In this document: one piece after another, positions 46,923-59,544 of the stretch
Numbering within the stretch: position 1 is the stretch's first letter
Layout of the letters: each line of letters begins with the position of its first letter
NCBI RefSeq assembly: GCF_000203795.2
Contig: NW_006281099.1
Span: 1,801,774-1,865,773, forward strand
Direction: 5' to 3'
Length of the DNA: 64,000 nucleotides
Source: Batrachochytrium dendrobatidis JAM81
Taxonomy: Eukaryota; Chytridiomycota; Chytridiomycetes; Rhizophydiales
The notes under the pieces: generated by a model
What the model saw: the letters and a program-made list of their open reading frames with translations, nothing else
The model's database searches: none
Told to the model about the DNA's origin: nothing
Position numbers and translations under genes: made by a program

Positions 46923-49395
46923 CTAGACACCAACTGCTCCCGGTACTGCTGCACGTTTACCACTCTCATCAAAATTGACTACCCCTTCTGAAGACTTGCT
47001 CATTTTTACCTCTGTTGGAAGCCTTGAAATCGATACTCCAGGCGATGAGAAAAGAATGATATTTCCCAAGAAAATGATCACAACCACCAACAGCACATAT
47101 GTTATGATTTTACGGCACGTTAATCTTCCCTTTGGCCTAGATATATCAAATTCATATACATTATGGATAAACTTGCATCTAATCAAAGCCATTATTTCAA
47201 CCTACTTCCATACATCAAAACTTACAAATATTGCTCAAATATACCCATCACAGATCCTCCCCTACGCTTATACTTTTTGTCGTCTGGATCAATAGCTATT
47301 CTAAGTTGAGATGGCTTGCGGCCGATTCGATCTGAAAATTAAATAAACCAGCAGTAAAATTAGCGATCCATCCACAAAGTAGAGTAATGCGCTGCAGTTT
47401 ACTAGATCTTACTGTCAGGAAAATGGGCAGACGAAGCAATACCAGATGAATGCTGCTGCCCGATCGTGTCGCTGTTACGAGCAGAATCTACGCGTGGAAT
47501 CGTAGTAGCAACATTTGCTGCAGTAGGCATCACAGATAAAGTATGAGTAGAACTTGTATGGCTGTTTAAAGCAGGACCTTCGTTGTGCACATTAGTATTA
47601 TTGCTACCGACACTCTGCTGCTGTACTGCTGTTCCAAATCCAGATTCTCCCTAGCCCACGTCAAATATCAATTTGTCAGCATACCAAAACAAATACAAAA
47701 CGTTGAAAGCATGCACTTACTGTTTGCTTGGGCAGAATATGCTGACTCCATCTTTCGTTTTTAAATGTTGCCCAGATATTTTTTGCAATTGAAGATGCAG
47801 AATTTTCTGCAGGAATGATTGGAGTCTGTAAAAATTGTCAGATATGCATTCAGAACATGATCACTTCAGCCCAAAGTCATAGTTGTGTTTTTCAAAGCAA
47901 CTGAAAGTTGGTTGCAAAAGCAGAATTAATGAGCAGCACACTCACCTTGCAAGATGGACATGCATATCCAGCAGGTGCAGTATGACTTGGAAGCGCATTG
48001 CAGTGCTCATTAACGCATTCCACATGGAATAGATCTAATCCAAATTTACAAGATCAATCAACTGAAAATAAAATATCAAACGATATACCAAATCAAAAAC
48101 TATACGAGAAAATATAATTTACCAAGACAGCTTAAACGAATCACCTCTCCAGTAGCAAGCGTATTGCGACATAACATACAAACAGGGTCGAAATCACTAT
48201 CCTGCAGCCATTGTAAATATGAGCGGACTAAATCAGATCATAGTATTACCAATTGTACACTAAAGTTAGAGGTTTAATCGTCTATTTGACGGGATATTTT
48301 GTAACAGTCAAGCATAACTCGGTCACTACAGCAGTATTCACGCAAGTGGAACACTAAACAAGAGTACCAAAATATATAAACAGCCATATCCACCAGATTT
48401 ACTAGACAGCATTGTGCCCCTGCTCATTTTTGCATAACTGAACAAATGCTCACATTACAGTTGCAGTAAATCCCATACTTGTTAATCTCCAACTCTCTTT
48501 TACCCAAATCGAGCATTGGGTATGGAAACAACAGTTGCATTCCCGAGGCGTGCAACCTTTTCTTGAATTAAAACGTGAACGTATGTGATTTCAGGATACA
48601 AGAATGAATTTGTAGATTTGCATTGACAACAATCCATCCCAATATATGGATTCCAATGAATGAGTCTGGTGATTGCATAATGCATGGTTATACCAAATGA
48701 GAGGTGATCTCAGTTCAAAACTATAGTTTGTGTATGAAAGCGCAACGAATATTTAACCACTGTCTATTTCAAAGCAAAATAGTCACTGCAGGAGTGTCCT
48801 ATCTTACGTGAATACGCTGTAATGTTGCATTTTTAAAATTACATGCTCACATCCCAATGAATCAATACTTTTAAAACCAAACATACCTATACACTACAGG
48901 ATCGAGAAAAAAGCCCAGTATCAGTCACCATTCAAAGTTGAGAGTGTCAAGTTTCAATTAGCGAGTATAGTCAGTTCACAAGATTAGATTCATTAGTCAT
49001 GAATTCCAAAATCGCCATAAGCTGTATTTTCCAAATCTTGATAGTAAGATCGTTCTAAAATAAAGATCAGGTATACATTTGCTCGACTGGCAAGACTAGC
49101 AACTCAATATGTAATTTACTTTGGTGTGGTCGCTTTGGATGCAAGTTTCGCAGACATTCTTGCGGTGCTCAAAACAAACTGATGTTGAAATATTCCAAGA
49201 TAGTGTTAGTGTGTATAATGAATGTCCAGCCAATACGCCTATCCAGTCATTTCTAAACGAGGAGTTGAAGGAGAATTGGCAAGACCAGCAGGAGCAAGCC
49301 ATACAAACAATGCGAGTCTGCAGCCATGACTATAAAGTATCACAAAACAAATACTCACAAAGATTGGTGACTGTGCGACACTTGCACAGACCCAT
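46923..49395 (-). CDS. ZFPL1: Zinc finger protein-like 1 (ZFPL1), Golgi membrane protein
   Basis: Nine exons: 49359-49395, 49120-49178, 48250-48259 (10 nt), 48123-48227, 47946-48034, 47721-47825, 47413-47650, 47226-47331 and 46923-47136; 320 residues. N-terminal MGLCKC, then a B-box-like [38 protein letters not shown] and a RING-like [12 protein letters not shown]...[11 protein letters not shown] match human ZFPL1 closely. The C-terminal half has [12 protein letters not shown] and one membrane helix ([20 protein letters not shown]), giving a tail-anchored cis-Golgi protein. The 10-nt exon (TGT ACA ATT G) is needed to bridge HTK to RSYLQWL in frame. The intron upstream of it (860 nt) is enlarged by a TIR element. 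Confidence 0.9.
48329..48819. mobile_element. MITE-like TIR element, copy A, in ZFPL1 intron 2
   Basis: The element is bounded by TA at 48327-48328 and 48820-48821. Left terminus CAGCAGTATTCACGCAAGTG; right terminus (revcomp) CAGCGTATTCACGTAAGATA, then GGACACTC against GAACACT. These make imperfect ~30-bp terminal inverted repeats around 491 bp without coding potential. A TA duplication and termini starting CAG are typical of Tc1/mariner-type non-autonomous elements. The interior is related to the repeat in KLHDC4 intron 1. Confidence 0.75.
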
Positions 49396-49550
49396 GCTGA
49401 TTAAATTGTTGTGGGAGCGAGCACAAGTGAGGAAAACTCGAATTGTTAAAGGGAATTATTTCACAGCTCAACGCTGACTGGCAGATGTGCTATCAGCGAC
49501 TAAAGCCATTCACTTGTTTATTCATGGTGTCGTGCATATTAGCACATGGT

Positions 49551-52500
49551 TTAAGATAAAGTGCGTTTCACTTCTGTTACTTTGTATGCTTGCAGTACAT
49601 CTCCTTCTTGGTAATCTGTAAACCCATCAATGGCAATACCGCATTCCAATCCCTTGAGTGCCTCGATAATATCTTTTTTGTGATGCTTGAAGGTTTTGAT
49701 CATCCCTAATGGCAGTCATTCGCAATAGCGCAGTCAGCAGGCATAAAGTGCTATCTAAAACATGGCTCAATATGGCTTACCTGCATAGATTTCCTGTCCA
49801 TCTCTCATGACACGAATGTTATTGCCGCGTAGTACTTTGCCATTTATGACTTTGCATCCAGCAATAGAGTCGGTTTTTTTGTTCTTGGCACTGATACTAA
49901 ACACCTGTAGCACATTGACTTCGCCAACTACTTCTTTGAGAATCGTGACTGGAAGTAACTCGCTCATCTGGAGTTTAAGGTCGTCAATGAGCTTATAAAT
50001 GATCTGGTGCTGGTGTATATTGATTGCTTTCGACTTGGCCTCGCTTAATACGCGGCGATCACAGACAACATTGAACGCAATAATTTGTGCTGCATAAAAT
50101 AATACAATATAGGTGAATAAAGCATGCAATAGTCATACTGTCAATTTGATCAAATCGCCTACCATTTGCTGCAAGAGCCATTGAAACATCCGTGTCTGTC
50201 ACTGCACCCACTCCAGATGAAATGGCTGTAACTTGAACTTCGTGGTTTGGAAGTCCCTGAATGACTCCCTCCAATGCTTCCAAAGATCCGTGAACATCAG
50301 CTATTTAACGTGTCAGCAATCAATTACAGTACGATAATCCTGTATCAGTACAAAAAGTCCAAGCATTTCAAACCTTTGATGACAAGTCGCAATTCGGGAA
50401 TGGCATTGGGGTCTATTGAATTTTTTGTTTCTACTTGAGTATGCCTTTTCTTGTCTTTCCCGTTTTCCTTTGTTTCAATTCGGTCGACTCTATCCTGCGA
50501 TCGCTTTTCATTCATTGATTCAATAAGTTGGACATTCTGCAACTGTTGTTTGTGTCGTATCCGACTTTGAATAACCTTTTTAGCAGATATCTACAATATC
50601 AAACAAGGTTTCAGTAAACATTAACACTCAAGTCACTACTTTAACCAAACTGCCAAAACACATGCAGTTTTTTCGCTTTAAACAATAGATTCATAAAAGT
50701 TTTGTATTTCGACTCACCTCATTTTCAGCCTCCAACACCTCATCACCAGCATTGGGTAAAGCTTTCCATCCTGTAACTGAGATGGGTGTAGAAGGACCTG
50801 CCTCGCTCAATTCCACGCCCTTCTCATCAACCAATCGGCGTACTTTGCACCACGTTGATCCTGCAACTAAAACTGCACCAGGTTTCAACGTACCGCGACG
50901 AACCAAAACTGTAGCTACGTTGCCTTGTTCGCGACTAAGTTTGGATTCAATAATGATAGCTTCACAAGCACCGCTGGGATCGCCTCGTATATCAAGCACC
51001 TCGGATACTGTGAGAATGGTTTCTTCTAAACTGTCGAGTCCTTTCCCTGTAAGACCAGAAACTTCTACTGCCGGAATTTCGCCACCGTATTCTTCCAATA
51101 CAAGCTCGTATCGAAGCAAGTCTTCTTTGGTTTTTTTCTTGAATGTGAATATACGTGCATTCATATGAATGTGAGTTTTGAATAATATATCAACTTATGC
51201 TGCAAACTGCTTACCATGTTTACTCCAGGCTTGTCACATTTGTTTAGTGCCACAATAACTGGAACTAGATTGGGAAATTAAAATGTTGGAATAATTACAC
51301 AAAACAATTAACATAAAAAAACCAAATATACCTTTTGCTGCTACAGAATGTTTGATTGCCTCGACTGTTTGTGGCATCACACCATCGTCAGCAGCTACTA
51401 CCAAGACAACAATATCTGTGATCTGTGCACCACGCTCCCGCATAGCAGAAAACGCAGCGTGGCCAGGCGTGTCCAAAAAGGTAATTCGCTGGCTCGATGG
51501 CAATACGACTGAAAAGGCACCAATATGTTGTGTAATACCACCAGCTTCGCTGGCTGCAACAGACGTTTTACGAAGTGAGTCTAGCAATGTGGTTTTGCCG
51601 TGATCGACATGTCCCATGATGGTTACAACAGGCGGACGAAGCGGGTATTGTGTCCAATCTACTGGCTCTGGTCGAGCACTTAACTGTACCTTTTCAAGCT
51701 CAACCATAACTGGATTCATACCGTATTCCATGACAATCAGACCTGCGTTTTCAGCCGTCAACACTAGATGGCAGATTCGATTTAATCAATGATCAATTAA
51801 ATATACAAACCCCAACGTATTATCAGTAAAAATAAAACTAGTATGTTTTGAATTCAACAACATACCATAGTTTGCCTCTGTTTCCTCAAATCCCATTTTT
51901 ATCATTCGTCGAGCAAGCTTCTCTATATTGTAACATCACATTGACAGGTCAGAAACCAATGATATCATTCTAAACAGTATAAGCTCAATCCGCTATAAAA
52001 TCAATCGACTTACCATATTTAACCTCCATCAGCGTGCCTAGATTAGCAATAGTGATACCTTCTGGAAGTAAAATATTTTTGGTTGTCAATTTCTTTTTTT
52101 GATTGGAACGCTCCAGTTGTTGTATACGCTCACGCTCTCTGCGATCAAGTTCTCGTTGACGACGCTCCTTATCACGGTCGTTTTTTCCTGATTTGGAATA
52201 ACCACGAGATGACTTGTTGTCAAAATCGTCGTCATTATCGTGTATATCCAGTATGGGTATGGAAGTGTAATTCAAATCAGAAAGATTGCTTGATTCTTGT
52301 TGCTGAGGTTTTGGATTACCAGATGTTTGATTAGGACGTTGCTGAGATCCTTTACTTTCATTAAGCATATCCGATTTATTCAACACATTGCGAGGCCAGT
52401 ACGAATTTGAGTCGTTTTTGAATGAATTCTGTCGATCTTGTGGCCCATTGGATTGAAACGATCCATTATTAAACTGGCCGCTTTTTGGAAATCTATTAGA

Positions 52501-53322
52501 CGGCTCAGGAACCCGACCATTGTCTTGGGCAGGTCGAAGTTGTCCAGAAGTAGTATTTTTTGAATACGTACTGTTATTCTGTGGATTCCATTGAGGTTTG
52601 CGCCATGCTCCAGATTCTTTGGATTGAAATGGAAACGTTTGCGACTTGGACTCGTTCTTAAATGATGTATTTGAAGCAATCGGTTTACTCCATTTGGAAA
52701 CATCAATCGATTTTCCAGGATACAACCCTACTCTTTTATCTGATGACAAAAGTGGTTTGGGTTTGGATGCGTCGGGTACTTGCGATGGCTGAGATGATAT
52801 GTTTGAAACATAGTTGACATTACTGCTAGAAAATTTAGGCATGGGGAATGAAGTGGATGGTTGATTGGAAAGTTGGATTGAAGGCAATTTGGAACTATTA
52901 TGCAGAGTCTTTATACTTGCTAAACCAGTCTTTGGATAATCCATATTTTTACTCTGTTCAGTGTCTTTCGAGGCATCCAGTGATCTAGTGAAATCAGTCC
53001 AACTCTAAGATGCATTAGTTCGAAAAGTACGAGTAGAACAGTAAAAATGCAGAAAGCTAAAGAACCATTTCACCACATACTAATGGTATGTAATATACTA
53101 GTTCAGAGCTCTTAAACTCACTGTCGACTGATCATTCGAGTTCCATCGCGATGGTTTTCTCAAGTTTTGGTCATTGCGGTTATCTGTTAGACATGATGAA
53201 CTGGAAAAAGCACGAACAGAATGATGTGCTCTATGTGAGGTGAGTGCTTGCTCTTTGTTCAGGATCCAAGATGCTGTCAATGGCTGGTTGCTGTATGTAG
53301 TGTATTTCCACACTCGCAACAT
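49551..53322 (-). CDS. MTIF2: Mitochondrial translation initiation factor IF-2
   Basis: Ten exons: 53122-53322, 52014-53004, 51866-51922, 51332-51763, 51215-51264, 50718-51137, 50374-50590, 50163-50300, 49781-50089 and 49551-49705; 989 residues. It delivers initiator tRNA to the mitochondrial ribosome. GTPase motifs: [18 protein letters not shown] (~465-482), [19 protein letters not shown] and NKCDKPG. IF2 domains II-IV follow ([58 protein letters not shown]). The N-terminus [14 protein letters not shown] is a likely mitochondrial presequence. The next ~330 residues are a Ser/Asn/Gln-rich extension with a charged [20 protein letters not shown] helix. A basic insert precedes domain IV. All phases agree. 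Confidence 0.93.
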
Positions 53323-53497
53323 TTTTTTAAAGTTGGGCAAACGTGCGAAATTCCAATTGTCAAATTTTGGACTCGATCAAAAAGTGTCGATGCAGTCAAT
53401 CAGCACGCATGCTTACTGGCAATATTGTTTATTAATATTTCTAAAACATTCATGCAATTTTCTGTTCATTTTGAGTTTAAAATGCTGTGGATCAGGT

Positions 53498-55093
<1,596 letters not shown>

Positions 55094-55281
55094 TCTTTTC
55101 AAATGAAGTCAGTGATGGTGGCAAATGAACACTGATTTTAAAAATCTAACATGGTCACAGTGAGCTCATTGTCTTGACCCAATCTCAGTGATGCGAGTTG
55201 ATGCTCATTCTGGTTTTGTTTTAGAAATAATTGGATGTCTGTCTGCCATTTTTGGATATCAACAGTACACTGACAACGACG

Positions 55282-55568
55282 CTCTTTAAACACTAATGAG
55301 TCTAGCAGTGTGTCAAGTGTTGCAAACCTAGTCTTGGGTTATTCCCAGTCACACACTCGGATTCATTGTCATGTACTCAACCCAAACTGATGAGTTGGTT
55401 ATTCAATCTACTAAAAAGCTTAAATGAAATGCTCATACTCGGCATTTAATGTTTTAGAAGAACCAATAAAACAGTCGATTCAAATCCATTCAGTATTGGT
55501 ATTTAAAATAAAATCTGAATCAGCTTATTGAATCCTTTAAACTGAAATGGGTTTCAATCTCATTAAAT
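55282..55568. repeat. Dispersed ~290-bp repeat, copy 2
   Basis: 287 bp, about 97% identical to 21976-22266 and in the same orientation; it differs by a 4-bp gap and about 7 substitutions. Both ends are sharp (CTCTTTAAACAC... to ...CATTAAAT). It lies 45 bp from TIR element copy B, in the gap between PCYT2 and TMEM128. Confidence 0.85.
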
Positions 55569-55612
55569 AGACAGATTACTCTTGGATAACTTGTGTAGAT
55601 ATTCACCATTTA

Positions 55613-55799
55613 CAGTTGTACTCACGTAAAATAAGACGCCAAGAGTGGAGGTATATAAAGTCAATCTCATATGGCGGATGTTGTATTTTGAAGAATCGAG
55701 AATGCCCAACAGGTGTAACGAATATTTAACCATTGTTTATTCTGAAGAAATCACTGCAAGATTAATACAAAAGTATTCCATTTCATATGAATACGGCTT
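55613..55799. mobile_element. MITE-like TIR element, copy B (short form)
   Basis: 187 bp flanked by TA on both sides (55611-55612 and 55800-55801). Left end CAGTTGTACTCACGTAAAAT; right end (revcomp) AAGCCGTATTCATATGAAAT. The interior shares GTTGTATTTTGAAGAAT with copy C (GCTGTATTTTGAAGCAG) and GTAACGAATATTTAACCA with copy A. It looks like an internally deleted member of the family. Its right flank TA overlaps the stop codon of the TMEM128 gene. Confidence 0.7.
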
Positions 55800-56348
55800 T
55801 AAAACAATGAAATAATAGTAGTTAATCCCATGAACCAGATAAACAGCAACAGCGGTGACATGGCCCCATACGATCCCCAAACAAGAGCATTTGTACAGAT
55901 CGTTGTGCTAACACCAAATAGAGTCGCAAACTGAATACTCCTTGGCGCATCACTTTCCCACTGTTTATAATTGACTCGTCGACCTTGCTTGCGTGGTAAA
56001 TACAGCTCCAAATACAAAAAGACGGAGAAAAAGGCCAATGCAGATATCAAGGACAGATAGAACCATATACTGGGTTCGTTTACAAAATGAGTGTGAATCA
56101 TGCCGTCAGTGACAAAGTCTATAGTTTATGCATGTGATATATAATTGATAGTTTCTGGATTCAGAGGCTGACCTGTGCGTGTTGGACAACATAACTTGAT
56201 CTGGTCGCAGGTAGTATGCAAGACCGCCGCTGGCTAAAAGCCATGCTGCAGATTCCAAATTATGCTGTAGTTTACTAGTAGGTGCTTTCCCTGGCTGTGG
56301 TTTGACTACAGACCCTTGACGGACCTTGAGTTCACTATCTGTAGTCAT
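55799..56348 (-). CDS. TMEM128: TMEM128-like four-helix membrane protein
   Basis: Exons 56173-56348 and 55799-56118 encode about 165 residues, the length of human TMEM128. Four membrane segments are apparent: AAWLLASGGLAYYL, WFYLSLISALAFFSVFLYLE, FATLFGVSTTICTNALVWG and MSPLLLFIWFMGLTTIISLF. The LYLELY...PLLLFIWFMG pattern matches the family. Function is not established. The junction is problematic: donor GTCAGC at 56172 and acceptor TATAG at 56119 enclose only 54 nt, and joining them leaves the frame out by one base. Another splice, a sequencing indel or a real frameshift could explain it. The TAA stop overlaps the TA flanking a TIR element. Confidence 0.7.
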
Positions 56349-56529
56349 TGGAACAGCTGTCAAAATATAGCAATTCAAAACAAGGTCTGGAATTGTAAAT
56401 CGAATTCTTTTATACATGCTAAATCTACCATAGACTGTCAACCAACTCAGCTGCTCCGCTCAATAAATATATGCATGTTTATTGGGATCATCTATGCAAT
56501 TGTACAAATATCCAGTGAGTTTGACTATA

Positions 56530-58244
56530 TCACTTAAACGGAATTGCTACATCGAATGCTTCAATGCTGGGATCATTTTGAATCCATCCTTCTAGTACAC
56601 CACCTGTATCGTAAAGCAGGTTTTTTGCCTTTTGATATGCACTTGCACGAGATTTGAGCGCTCTGTATGAAACTGCAGAGTGGTCAGATCCTTGTGGCAA
56701 AGCTGCATTTCGTATCTTGTCAGGCAAGATGTGTAATATCGACATAAACAACTTTCCCATCTCCAACTTGCATATCCGTGCGCTGATATAGATATACAAG
56801 ATTTAGTCTACCAATTCTAATTGTATGCAAATCTAGATTCGTTCAATTTAAAGTTTACCACGAGGATGTTGGCCAAACACCGTTTTTCTTGCTAGCACCC
56901 TGCTTGCGACCTTGAACAATCACTTCGGGTACAGACCCAACATACCAGGACAATGCTGAACTCCAGAAATAAAAGGTTAAACACAGAAATGCAATTCAAG
57001 TCAACAAAGTGCAATTACCTGCATCGGCGCTGATGCTATTGTCTGACTGTGCCCATTTAAAATCTTCATATGATTGTAATATACTAAGTGAATGCCGACA
57101 CATTACGCGAGTGACTAGAGATGCATACAGACGCTCTTGATCAAATAAATCACCAATAATCAATGATGATAGATATACAGGAGATACCAGGAATGATAGT
57201 AATGCGCCGCCAAGCCCGATTGCATTCCACTTTGCAATTTTGTCACTAAAACTATTGATGTGATTACCAAGTGGATGCTGAAAACGGCATACTGGAAATT
57301 CAAATTACCTGCATGACATGATGGTGGTAGGTGGAGCATCAGCACGACCAGGTTTGGTTCTTAGTTTACCAACAGTTGTAAAACTTGATCGTCCTCGTAC
57401 AACCTTTGATTCAGATGAAATCTGTTCTGTTTTCAAGGCCGTGCTCTTGTTTTCTAAACTAGATTGTTTTTCAGTTGAGGCTAGAGTTTCCTGATTCATG
57501 CTGGACAGTTTACGCTTTGAGGATCGATTCATACTTTTGGATGAATCAAATTTTGAAAGTTGATTGTAGGGTTCTGAGTGATTCTTATCCAACTTGTGAA
57601 GGGTTGCTAGGTCTAGTGCTCGCATAGAAGCATCACCGCCTATAAAGATATACCACAAGATCAGTCGAGATTGACAGTCCAAATCGTCAAGTGATTAAAC
57701 AATGAAAGGCATCGACATACATGGACTTTGTGACACATACATGTGAAACTGAATACCAGATTTGAGTTGATATGGCCATGATTGATCATTTTCGATTGGC
57801 GATTGACCAGATAGTTCAAGTATTGATGGATTTCCTTGAGCAGCATCCATAACCTGAGTCATCATGTATCTGAGATGGCAAATACGCCATGCTATTAGAT
57901 ATACTTTCCAAAGCTGCAAAAATATCATACTCAACTCGAGAGTATATCAAGCACTAGACGGTGCAAGTAGAATACCTTTGCCAATTTCGACGACAAATCA
58001 CCTCAGCATGAGAATCATTTACAGCCAATCCGCAATGATTCAGCATAATTTTAGGCAAACATTTAAGACCAGTACCGAGTGCGACACATTGTGGACTTGA
58101 TAGATCGTTTGAAGTGATTACAATTCCAGCCAAGACTGTCCATTCAGACAAGCCGTTGGATTTGATGGTCGGTTTTCCTTTTTTTGGTAACTTGTTGAAT
58201 TGAGATAAAACCGCTGTTGCTATGGAACTGGCAGTGACATTCAT
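56530..58244 (-). CDS. ADAT1: tRNA-specific adenosine deaminase 1 (ADAT1/Tad1)
   Basis: Six exons: 57976-58244, 57721-57869, 57309-57639, 57019-57245, 56859-56955 and 56530-56782; 441 residues. Tad1 converts A37 of tRNA-Ala to inosine. Deaminase zinc and proton-shuttle residues are intact: [12 protein letters not shown] (H79, E81), [13 protein letters not shown], and [20 protein letters not shown]. Also present are LPKKGKP near the start, LGTGLKCLP, and VKPGRGD-like [12 protein letters not shown]. An alternative in-frame ATG at 58298 would add 18 residues; I prefer the one nearer the conserved core. The RRNWQ|RYMM splice skips an internal decoy with a stop. A TIR terminus lies just upstream at 58309. 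Confidence 0.92.
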
Positions 58245-58308
58245 GTTGAATTCTCTGTGCAGATTATGATGGCTTGCAGTCGAGTGTCTTGAATTCATAA
58301 TAGGTTTA

Positions 58309-58355
58309 CAGCGTATTCACGTAAAATAGAACACTCGACAAGAGTCGAATGATTT
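58309..58355. mobile_element. TIR terminus, copy E (solo or truncated)
   Basis: TA at 58307-58308 is followed by CAGCGTATTCACGTAAAATA, then GAACACTCGACAAGAGT. It is the cleanest match to the family consensus. No partner terminus was found in the next few hundred bases, so this is a solo end or a copy that lost its right end. It sits just upstream of the ADAT1 start. Confidence 0.6.
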
Positions 58356-58561
58356 GATAAAGTGAACAAAATCGATTTTATTGGAGGCTCTGACATGAAG
58401 ATGCAGATTCAATGCGATGAATAACATAAAAAGACTGGACGAGAACTCACCAAGACTTTGAGTTGCTCAAGACAAACTCGACCACGTGGTGACCAACTTG
58501 CAATTGCTTCTTGTGCAGCTACTTATCCAACATTACAAGTGCTTGATATATACGCCATCTC
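58356..58561. promoter_or_regulatory. Divergent region ADAT1 / SAP30-like, with CCACGTGG
   Basis: The gap between divergent starts contains the palindrome CCACGTGG at 58482-58489, sharing the CACGTG core found in other intergenic gaps of the window. I see nothing else in it. Confidence 0.4.
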
Positions 58562-59356
58562 ATGTCCAAAGTTCATTCTGCTATGCTTGTAGGTGCCCAT
58601 TCATCGTCTCTATACTCTGCAAGAAGAGGACTGGAAAGAACTAGTAGCTACACGGACTTGGGCAGCAACAATCACCAACGACCTGTTGCATCTCAATCTC
58701 CACCTCTTAAGAAGAGGAAATACACAACCTTGGCCAATGGCTCTAACAAGCGAGCCTCTACGAATCAACTAACTTATTCACAGCAGCAAAGGACATCTCA
58801 AGACATATACTATCAAGAGGATCAGCACACTAACGAACAGCCATCTCTAGTAAGTTCATTATTTGATAGATTGCCATATTATGCTCAAGATGCTTCCATT
58901 GCACTTTCCAGCAGTATTGGTGAAAGAGACTGCAATCAGATTATCATGTTTGTCGGACGTTGGGATGTTATTTTCATCAATGTCCAACCTTCAAATACAG
59001 TCATTTGCACTTTGTTGAATTATCTGCAATCAAACATTATAAGCAAATGGCAGACTCCGATTTGAATAGATTTGACCTTGACGACCCTATTAGTAACCAG
59101 TCGTTGACTTTTTGAACGTGACCAATATATACTATAGATTGACTTTTCTTCCATGACGGACGCATTTCTCCAGCGATACTGTCGCAGATACCAGATTGCA
59201 ATAGTAGGGAACGCACGCAGGGAATTAGAAACAAAAGTCAGACAACATTTTGCAGAAACAAATATAGACGAGACAAACTCAGTAGCATGTTTTATCTATG
59301 CTTTACGGCATAGTGACAATGTGTACAAGTTGGATATGCAGTCCAATCTATACTGA
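58562..59356 (+). CDS. SAP30-like Sin3 histone-deacetylase subunit
   Basis: Two exons, 58562-58849 and 59138-59356, joined CTA|ATT in phase, give 168 residues. Exon 1 is Ser/Gln/Asn-rich with a nuclear-signal-like PPLKKRKY. Exon 2 reads IDFSSMTDAFLQRYCRRYQI, then ARRELETKVRQHFAETNIDE and ACFIYALRHSD. That is the layout of the SAP30 Sin3-binding domain (L..LRRYK...; ..L...V..HF....V.E...L..FIY..), which bridges SAP30 to the Sin3 scaffold. The zinc-finger part of animal SAP30 is absent. The 288-nt intron is long for this window and might hide another exon; the open frame through the intron (58850-59065) has no recognisable features. Confidence 0.7.
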
Positions 59357-59544
59357 GCAAGCAGTTTGAAGTGACTCCACAACTGTAGTGGTTTGCACTA
59401 TTCTGGAGTGAATTTGAAGATTGATGGACAATAATATTAATAGTCCATGAATCGACAGAAATGGGTTAATGAATAAACACCATGATGGTCAACTAAAGCT
59501 GAATCGCGTAGTGAATTACTTTATTGCAATTGTTGAAACCTATC

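Noticed and set aside
58282..58306. Possible second TIR copy just before copy E (ATTCAAGACACTCGAC on the minus strand)
   Set aside because: Similarity to the terminus is partial and lacks the CACGTAAAAT core; it probably belongs to the ADAT1 5' region.
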